Assembly (NCBI GenBank): GCA_030847615.1 | Contig: JAUMIR010000004.1 | Coordinates: 98,222,001-98,286,000, forward strand | Direction of reading: 5' to 3' | From: Gambelia wislizenii | Lineage: Eukaryota > Chordata > Lepidosauria > Squamata > Crotaphytidae | DNA length: 64,000 nt | Part shown: piece after piece, positions 57,881-64,000 of the stretch | Layout: the number at the start of each line of letters is the position of its first letter | How positions within the stretch are numbered: the stretch's first letter is position 1 | The notes under the pieces: model-generated | Told to the model about the DNA's origin: nothing | What the model saw: only the letters and a program-made list of their open reading frames with translations | Databases searched by the model: none | Position numbers and translations under genes: made by a program

Positions 57881-57964
57881 CTTGTTCAGCATTGGTATAA
57901 AAATACTTGTAGCTAGGATTTCCTCTTTCATTTATGATCTCTGGATGGACTTTTCCACTTGGAT
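57881..57964 (-). CDS. TXNDC12: TXNDC12 exon 6
   Basis: An 84-nt internal exon. Acceptor tttattag is at its 5' side and donor gtatgt follows CAA G. With one base from exon 5 it encodes [28 protein letters not shown], the region after the cis-proline of the thioredoxin fold in TXNDC12. Phase joins correctly to exon 5 (G|AT = Asp) and exon 7 (G|TC = Val). Substitutions relative to remembered mammalian sequence are conservative (for example YTNAEQ for YVSAEQ). Confidence 0.93.
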
Positions 57965-58203
57965 CTAATAAACAGAGAATACTTAAAATGTTTATGGATC
58001 CAGCTGCAACATTTTGCTAATGCATGACTTCTGTCAGCAAAACTAGGAGGAAGGCAATTCAATGTCTCCCTTCCAGAGTACGGTAGGTTTTTCAATGGCA
58101 TGAAGAACTACAGAGTGGACGAAAATGTAGAAAAGTCCCATTTTGCTAGTGGGACATTAATGTGGTTAAAAGATATAAACAATTATATTTATGCCTCACA
58201 CAC

Positions 58204-58273
58204 CCATAAAAAGGATTCTGGGAATGTAACCACCATCAGGGCTAAAAGCTTCCTCCTTGGGTTCCTCTTCATC
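58204..58273 (-). CDS. TXNDC12: TXNDC12 exon 5
   Basis: A 70-nt exon encoding [23 protein letters not shown]. It holds the acidic loop characteristic of ERp18 and the conserved Tyr-Ile-Pro segment, where the Pro is the structural cis-proline facing the CxxC site. Acceptor is ctcttgcag. The donor is gtgtgt, weaker than consensus but phase-correct, giving ATG G|AT (Met-Asp where mammals, from memory, have Leu-Asp). Exon 4 joins in phase 0 (GAG|GAT). Confidence 0.92.
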
Positions 58274-58429
58274 CTGCAAGAGAAAGAAAGTAAAGCAACA
58301 CTAGTAATGCTTCCACATAAGGCTATCTCAATAATTTACTGTTATGTCCATGGGGAGAAGCAAGTAAGAAATAAAATATTATTTTTATGTCTATATGTAA
58401 ATAAATAAAAAATATTCACCAAAAAAAGA

Positions 58430-58466
58430 AATTATTATTATTAATAATAATAATAATAATAATAAT
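58430..58466 (+). repeat. (TTA/TAA)n microsatellite
   Basis: About twelve ATT/TAA triplets directly before the SINE pair. Confidence 0.85.
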
Positions 58467-58905
58467 GTCAAAAGGGAAAGACTGTAGCTTAATGGAGCCC
58501 TGGTGGTGCAGTGATTACATGCCAGTACTGCAAGCCACAATGTTATGAGTTTGATCCCAGAGGGCTCCAAGGTTGACTCAGCCTTCCATCCTTCTGTAGG
58601 TCGGTAAAATGAGTACCCAGCTTGTTGGGGGCAATTAGCTAACACATTATAAACTGTTAGGGAGTGCTTTGGCACTGATAAGCGGTATATAAATATCAAT
58701 GCTATTGCTATTGCTTAATGGTACAGCACAAACTCCACATGCAGGAGGCTGAGGGTTCAGTCCCCAGTGTATCCAGGTGGGGCTGAGATAAACCTCTAAA
58801 TAAAACCCAGACATCTACTGCCAGTCAGTGTGATACTAAGCTGGATAGACAGATTAACAGTCTATAACTCAGTAAAGGGCACCTTCCTATATTTATAAAA
58901 TGCTC
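58467..58905 (+). mobile_element. tRNA-derived SINE split by a Sauria SINE
   Basis: The outer element: 'actgtagcttaatgg' (A box) is interrupted, then continues 'tacagcacaaactccacatgcagg', B box 'gggttcagtcccc', 'tccaggtggggctgag', 'tactgccagtcagtgtgatactaagctggatag' in parts, 'ctcagtaaagggcaccttcctat'. This is a second tRNA-SINE family, different from that at 22742. Confidence 0.8.
58494..58714 (+). mobile_element. Sauria SINE
   Basis: 'ggagccctggtggtgcagtg', B box 'gagtttgatccca', 'ggtcggtaaaatgagtaccc', 'agcttgttgggggcaattagc', 'ctgataagcggtatataaat', tail 'tgctattgctattgc'. Target duplication gcttaatgg lies on both sides (58487-58495, 58713-58721), the first copy being the A box of the outer SINE. 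Confidence 0.92.
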
Positions 58906-59254
58906 CTGAGTTAATGGTCATTGTTACAGCAATTAAAAAACACACTGAAAAACTGCAACATTGCTTGTACTTTTCAATGGTATTTCTTTATAGGGACAGT
59001 AGAGTATAATTTTAGGACTATAATAGTGCATTCCATTTTTTAAAAACTTGCAGTGCAAAAGAACCAATGAAGACATTTTTTCCAGAAGCATTGTTTTACA
59101 GCTCTATTTTCCATACCTATAAATGGATATTTATGCTTGCTGAGGGGATGTTAGATTGCAGCTGAATTGTGTTAAAGAGCTTTAAAAAAAGATTACAAAG
59201 TGATGCAGGCATGAATAGTCCAATTCTATATCATAGTGGTTAACTGAAACTCAC

Positions 59255-59328
59255 CTCAAGGTTCACCATCACAAAATTATGGGCAAGCTCTGAGATTTCC
59301 TTTGATTCTGCAAACTTTGGTTTTAAAG
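59255..59328 (-). CDS. TXNDC12: TXNDC12 exon 4
   Basis: A 74-nt exon with acceptor ttccttag and donor gtgagt. With one base from exon 3 it encodes [19 protein letters not shown] and VMVNLE. This is the helix after the CxxC motif and the following beta strand of the thioredoxin fold. Both joins are in phase and the frame is uninterrupted. Confidence 0.93.
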
Positions 59329-60162
59329 CTAAGGAAATATTTAAAATGAAAATTAAATCAGGCAAGAAAATAAACAAGAGCAAAGCACACTTGTCAAAGA
59401 CTTAGATCACAACTAAATTAGATCCCACTGAAATGAATGTGAAAAGTTAATAATTATTAATTTAAGGCCCAGCAATTTCAATGGAAACTTCATCTACCAT
59501 CATGTGAACATTTTCCTAGACATAAACCACACTGACAACAGGGGGAGTTACTCATGAGTAGAACTACATTGTAAATGCAATGAGCTTAGTCTAGATCAAG
59601 TTCATTATTTTTATATACACTGCTTCTAAAGCACAGCATTTCTTATAAACACAATACAGTATTGCAACCCTAGATACACTTACCTGAAAATAAGTCTGAC
59701 TGAACTCAGAGGCTTTCTTCCAAGTAGATATTTATAGGAATGCACTGTCAGCTAGTCCCACTGAAACCACTTGGTCACAGTTTAGTAAAAAACTACCTTG
59801 TCCCATGTATTTCAATTGGACAATTTTTGTTGAATCAAAATCTACCCAGATCAGTTACCAAAAAAATCCCTTCCATATTATTTTTTGTTAAAAACATGTC
59901 CATGTTCATTTTTATATAATAAAAGGATTAAAAAAAAATCTGTTATACAAATAAAAAGGAAAATAATGCCAACCTTGTTTGACACTTTCCTCTGGTTATA
60001 TGTGAAACATAGCCAAAACAAATCTTAAACAAAAAGTATATAATTGAAATTAATTTCACTTTCCCATTGGTGCACAGAGTTTTTTTTATTAGCATGGCAT
60101 GCAACTGTTTTACTGGTGGTAGTTATTTTGTGTCTATAATAATACAGTCTTATAAGCAATAT

Positions 60163-60165
<3 letters not shown>

Positions 60166-60197
<32 letters not shown>
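60166..60197 (+). repeat. (AG)n microsatellite
   Basis: About fifteen AG dinucleotides, about 100 bases from the donor side of TXNDC12 exon 3. Confidence 0.9.
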
Positions 60198-60198
<1 letters not shown>

Positions 60199-60293
60199 TA
60201 TACTTTATATTAATCGTAAAATTGTATCTTTTACAGATGGCTAGCAATTTAAGGATGTTGAAGCAGTATTAAGAATAAATTAATTTATCTTAC

Positions 60294-60346
60294 CCTTGCA
60301 AGCACCACACCAGGATTTGTGAATGATTACCATGAGAGGCAACCCA
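60294..60346 (-). CDS. TXNDC12: TXNDC12 exon 3 (active-site exon)
   Basis: A 53-nt exon encoding (S)[17 protein letters not shown]. It contains the redox-active WCGAC motif; the CxxC pair is the catalytic dithiol of ERp18, an ER oxidoreductase of the PDI/AGR group. Acceptor is ttttttttag and donor gtaaga. It opens with T completing Ser (AG|T) and closes with G, which begins the Ala codon of exon 4. Both cysteines are intact, so the gene looks functional. Confidence 0.93.
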
Positions 60347-61795
60347 CTAAAAAAAGAAAAAGAAAGAGTTGTTCAAACACACAATTATGTTACCTTAACA
60401 CTGCAATCCTACACACTCACACTATGGGCAATGCACACTGAAAACTGTGGAGACACAGTACTGCTTAGACTAGGAATTTCTCCTTAAGCACCACATCCAC
60501 AGTCAAATCTGTTTGTAGCAAGCATTATCACTTTAGCAGTACTGTAATTTTAAACTGCTTATAATGAAATAGGTTTCTTTATCCCAATTCATATCTAACT
60601 ATATGTCACCATACTGAAGATAAGCTATTGTACCATAATTCTTATTGTGGTCAGTTAACGCTGACTGGTTTCCCTGTTCTCAGGTTGACATTTACGTAAC
60701 TGTGTTCAATTATATAAAATTCACTTATCTAAATAATACAGTTGCTCTTGTTATCTATACAGAAAACAGCTCAATGTTCTATGAACTTGGACACCTTAAA
60801 TAATCATGTATATACTTTGACATCTTCTTAACTAATCACATATGCCCTAGGAGAATAGACATTGCTGTATGCCTCAGAATTTTTCTCTATTATTTAGTAC
60901 AAAGATGGCTACAGCTACATTATGAGAGCTGAGATTCCATCAGAACCAAGATGATTCTCCCAGTGAAAAAACAATATATGCAATCATAAGAAACACTACA
61001 GTATTTACAGAATTCAACCATTTGTCTTTCTGTTCCTACTAACACTATACTACTTCAATGTAAAACTTCACGACAAAGTACCATTATGGAGCTCATCTAC
61101 AGATGAAGCTTGAAAAGTAGAATTAAACTGATTACTTCCAGGGGTACACTTCACATGTGTCTTCCCTTGCAATCTTTCAATTCCTTCACATTGCCACCAA
61201 GTATCAGGCCAGTCATAGGCATTTTGCTGCATCAAGCAAAGGACAAGCTTATTTCAGTAAGCGGTGACAATTCAGCATCCTCCACTACATAGGAGAGAGG
61301 CACTATAGCTTAAGTGGCTATAACTCAGGTTATATAGTTATGTGCTTCTCTTTCCTTCAGCAAAGGGGAATGGCTGCGCATGCGCACAAGATATCTGTGC
61401 TCTACCAGTAAGCCACAGGTGGGCAGAATGCAGGTTTGCTGGATCTACCTTTAAAAAAAAATAAACAGAAACCAGAACCACATGCAAAAAGCATACATAT
61501 AGAATTAAAGAGCAGGGTGCCTTTGGGGCTATTATAAGCCTAGGAATTTGATTTGATTATGAAGGTTGAAAGTTTCATACTCATTTCATATTCAAGCCCA
61601 TTCCTGGTTGTCTTGGGCTCTCCATTTCATCAGCCTAGTTTAAGTGGAAAGTTGGTTTGTGGCTATGGTTAAACAAATGGAAATTGGAAAACACCCAGAG
61701 ACTTACTAGGGAATCCTAATTTACCAGCCAAACAACCCTAATTAGCAATCAGTCATTGTGAGGGAAACCTTCATTTGAACCTTACAATGAGTACC

Positions 61796-61867
61796 ATTAA
61801 AAATGAACAGGAAGCTGCAAAGGCAAGAGTTATTAAAAATGAACAGGAAGCTGCAAAGGCAAGAGTT
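61796..61867 (+). repeat. Exact 36-bp tandem duplication
   Basis: A 36-bp unit (starting attaaaaatgaacagg, ending aggcaagagtt) occurs twice with no mismatch, so it is recent. Confidence 0.92.
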
Positions 61868-62864
61868 ACTTACAAACATTAGAACTGTATAAAATATATT
61901 CAGTAGACCCATGGTTTCTTGCAGATGAAAGATTCCAACTTATTTAGTAAATCCACTTCTAGACACCCAAACAATTTGTAGGATTCTGTCTCGTGTTCAC
62001 ATGTGAGTAGCATGCCACTGGATAGACAAAAATCCAAGCTAAACCTGGGTGCAGCTAACATTTTCAAGTCTAAGAAATAGACATCAAAGCCTTTTAGCAA
62101 ACAAGCATGCAAAATAAGCAAAAGTGAAAGCCCTCACTATTTTTCAACTGCTCTGTTGTAGTCTCTTCCTTCCTACTTCCTTTTTGCACAATGTTTTCCT
62201 ATATTGTCTTTGTTCACATTCTCCATTTATCCAATGCTACATCCTCCTACATCCTCCCATACCATCAGCTTTATCCACAACCCACCAATTTCCCTATAAA
62301 TGGAAAGAGCTTTGCTGTGCAGCTTTCACTGCACTTGCAGCAAAGGGAAAACATGCCTTATGTGGCCTCCAAGAAAGTCAGCCCCCCCCCAATGTCCACC
62401 AAAATTGCTTTGCAGAGGTCTAAAGGTAGAGGGTGATAGAAAAGGAAGCCTACTTAATACCATTTTCTGCTCACTCGGCATAGTTTGGCCTTATTCTGTA
62501 TAAGATTAGACTGAGAGTTCTGTTGAATTTACTGGAATTTGCTAGGAATAAGGAGCTGGGCTACATCCGTCATAAGTGCCTCTATCAGAAGAAGGAAGGC
62601 AGTATCCAGGGCTAACAATGTAGAATGATTTTATCTTCTCACATCAGAAAGTTATACATATAGTCTCCCTACTCTGAATATAAAATTAATTCAAGATGTT
62701 GGTTCATAGTAAACATTATGAATTTTTGCATCTCTGTCCTACTGATGTATTGCTACCACGAGTTTGATACCACACAAGTCTGTTTAAGATCAGAGCATTA
62801 TTATACATGTATTACATACATAAAACAAGCCTGTTTAAGAATACAACTTTATTGTACAACATAC

Positions 62865-62925
62865 CTGGCAGCTGCCTCCTTTTTCCCATCTTCTAATGTC
62901 CTCCAATGAATATGATCTCCAAAAC
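62865..62925 (-). CDS. TXNDC12: TXNDC12 exon 2
   Basis: A 61-nt exon with acceptor cctaccaag and donor gtatgt. It encodes (G)FGDHIHWRTLEDGKKEAAA(S), the N-terminal helix region of mature ERp18 just after the signal peptide. It begins with GT, needing a G from exon 1. That exon (start codon and signal peptide) was searched for by eye in 62926-64000 and not seen, so it most likely lies beyond the right edge. Exons 2-7 add up to 422 coding nucleotides, as expected for the family minus exon 1. Confidence 0.92.
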
Positions 62926-63129
62926 CTTGGTAGGAAAAAAGGGATATATATTGCATAATGTAAAGCAATCACAGCATGTAAAAATAATTTTATCATATTT
63001 GATTACAACAAAGAAAAGCATTTCATAAGCATAAATATTTCCAATAATATTCCTCAGAACATCTTCTATGAATACATGAAGTCTAGTGAAGTTATTCTGG
63101 GGCAAGCAATGTGAGAAATGTCACCATAA

Positions 63130-63740
63130 GTGAAGTCAAAGGATTTCATGCCCGGCATCCATAGGTTGGGTTTTTGTGTGGTTTTTTTGGTGGGTTTTTT
63201 CCAGGCTGTGAAGTCATATTCTATAAGAGTTTATTCCTGACGTTTTGCCTGCATCTGTGGCTGCCATCTTCAGAGAATGCGGTGTGTGGGGTTTTATATA
63301 CTGTGAGTCCCTGTTGAAAAGGATAGTATGTACATTTGTGTATTCAGTTGTTGGATGTTCAGTTCTTAGGGTGGGAGGATATGCGAGGGTGATTCGTATC
63401 TATTTAGCTCATGGTCCATTGCCTGCTGGGAAGCCCCCTGTCCCTGGGTGAAGTTCACTTGCATGTGTTGAGTTTTGATTTTGGTGTTTTTCAGGACTGG
63501 TAACCAAACTTTGTTTACTTTTAGGGTTTCTTCTTTCCTGTTGAAGTTGTCCAGGTGTTTGTGGATTTCAATAGCTTCCCTATGTATTCTGACCTGATAG
63601 TTGTTAGCCTGGTCCAGAATTTTGGTGTTTTCAAATAGCATTTTGTGCCCAGGTTGGTTTATAATGTGTTCTGCTATTGCTGATTTTTCTGTCTGGCCCA
63701 GTCTGCAGTGTCTCTCATGTTCCTTGATTCATGTTTGCAC
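63130..63740 (-). pseudogene. Penelope-like element, GIY-YIG C-terminus and 3'UTR
   Basis: Minus strand from about 63735: KEHERHCRLGQTEKSAIAEH, INQPGHKMLFENTKILDQAN, REAIEIHKHLDNFNRKEE and KVWLPVL, the C-terminal part of the RT-linked GIY-YIG endonuclease of Penelope-like elements. It is followed by a 3' region shared with 10043-10486. The upstream RT is absent; a tandem repeat begins just before it. Confidence 0.8.
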
Positions 63741-63749
63741 ATGACTGCT

Positions 63750-64000
63750 TGTTCTGACCTCAGAGAGAATGACTATGCACTAGGGCTCTGCCTTCCAGCA
63801 CAGAGTAGCACTCTCTGAGGTCAGCATGAGTGGCCAACCTCACGATGGCATGGCTGGCCTCTAATTCTGATCTCAGAGAGAGCAATTGTGCTCCGGGAAG
63901 GCAGAGCCCTGTGACATAGTCACTCCCTGAGGTCAGAATGTGCAGCCAACCTTGCTCTGACCTCAGAGTGGACAACTGTGGGCTAGAGCTTTGCCTTCAG
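63750..64000. repeat. Tandem repeat at the right edge, about 90-110-bp units
   Basis: 'tctgacctcagagagaatgac', 'tctgatctcagagagagcaat' and 'tctgacctcagagtggacaac' start successive units at about 63754, 63864 and 63955. Each pairs with an inverted 'tgaggtcag' about 70 bases on, so units have dyad symmetry. Continues beyond the window. Confidence 0.75.

Larger units (their letters stand above)
58906..62864 (-). other. TXNDC12 introns 2-4, otherwise unassigned
   Basis: Apart from exons 3 and 4 and the simple repeats listed, this interval is AT-rich intron DNA with few recognisable elements, markedly less repeat-filled than the RAB3B intron. Confidence 0.45.

Noticed and set aside
62926..64000. 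TXNDC12 exon 1 (signal peptide)
   Set aside because: No Met-led hydrophobic segment ending in a suitable donor was seen; the interval is filled by the Penelope-like element and tandem repeat.

Overview
The window is nuclear DNA from a vertebrate, almost certainly a squamate reptile (lizard or snake). It has spliced genes with GT/AG introns and long repeat-filled introns. Its repeat set is squamate-like: a Sauria-type SINE, 5S-rRNA-derived SINEs, tRNA-derived SINEs, CR1, L2, L1 and BovB-like LINEs, a Penelope-like element, and many hAT and Tigger-like DNA elements. There are no prokaryotic features. I cannot name the species from sequence alone.

Two host genes are present, both on the minus strand. 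RAB3B is a synaptic/secretory-vesicle Rab GTPase. Its first coding exon (76 codons from the ATG) is at 14944-15171. A CpG-rich block at about 42050-42590, with a splice donor at 42220/42219, is the likely non-coding exon 1 and promoter. The later RAB3B exons lie beyond the left edge, so 1-14943 is intron 2 and 15172-42219 is intron 1. TXNDC12 (ERp18/AGR1, an ER thioredoxin-fold protein) is represented by its last six coding exons between 53432 and 62925. The reading frame is intact, with a WCGACK active site and a GDEL-type ER-retrieval tail. Its signal-peptide exon lies beyond the right edge. From memory, RAB3B and TXNDC12 are neighbours in the same orientation in mammals, which supports both names. 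About 42.6-52.4 kb is the intergenic interval.

Most of the rest is transposable-element DNA, often nested. From left to right: a DIRS-like gag remnant split by a CR1 (0-2.1 kb); a decayed Ty3/gypsy element whose integrase lies upstream of its reverse transcriptase, the Gmr1-like arrangement (3.6-6.7 kb); MITEs, a Penelope-like 3' end and SINEs (7-23 kb); a composite of L1, L2 and hAT insertions (23.2-33.3 kb); LINE tails and CR1 copies (34-50 kb); and a complete non-autonomous Helitron plus nested SINEs around and inside TXNDC12 (54-59 kb).

The most unusual structures are: (i) a 4.07-kb hAT element with an 8-bp target-site duplication that holds both a 340-bp foldback and a 961-bp TA-flanked element; (ii) a palindromic, G-rich minisatellite inside that 961-bp element, with two alternating unit types; (iii) a Helitron with TC start, terminal hairpin and CTAG end, loaded with a pyrimidine-rich minisatellite; and (iv) the Gmr1-like pol order. 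I see no evidence of a wholly new gene system. The novelty is in the repeat architecture.
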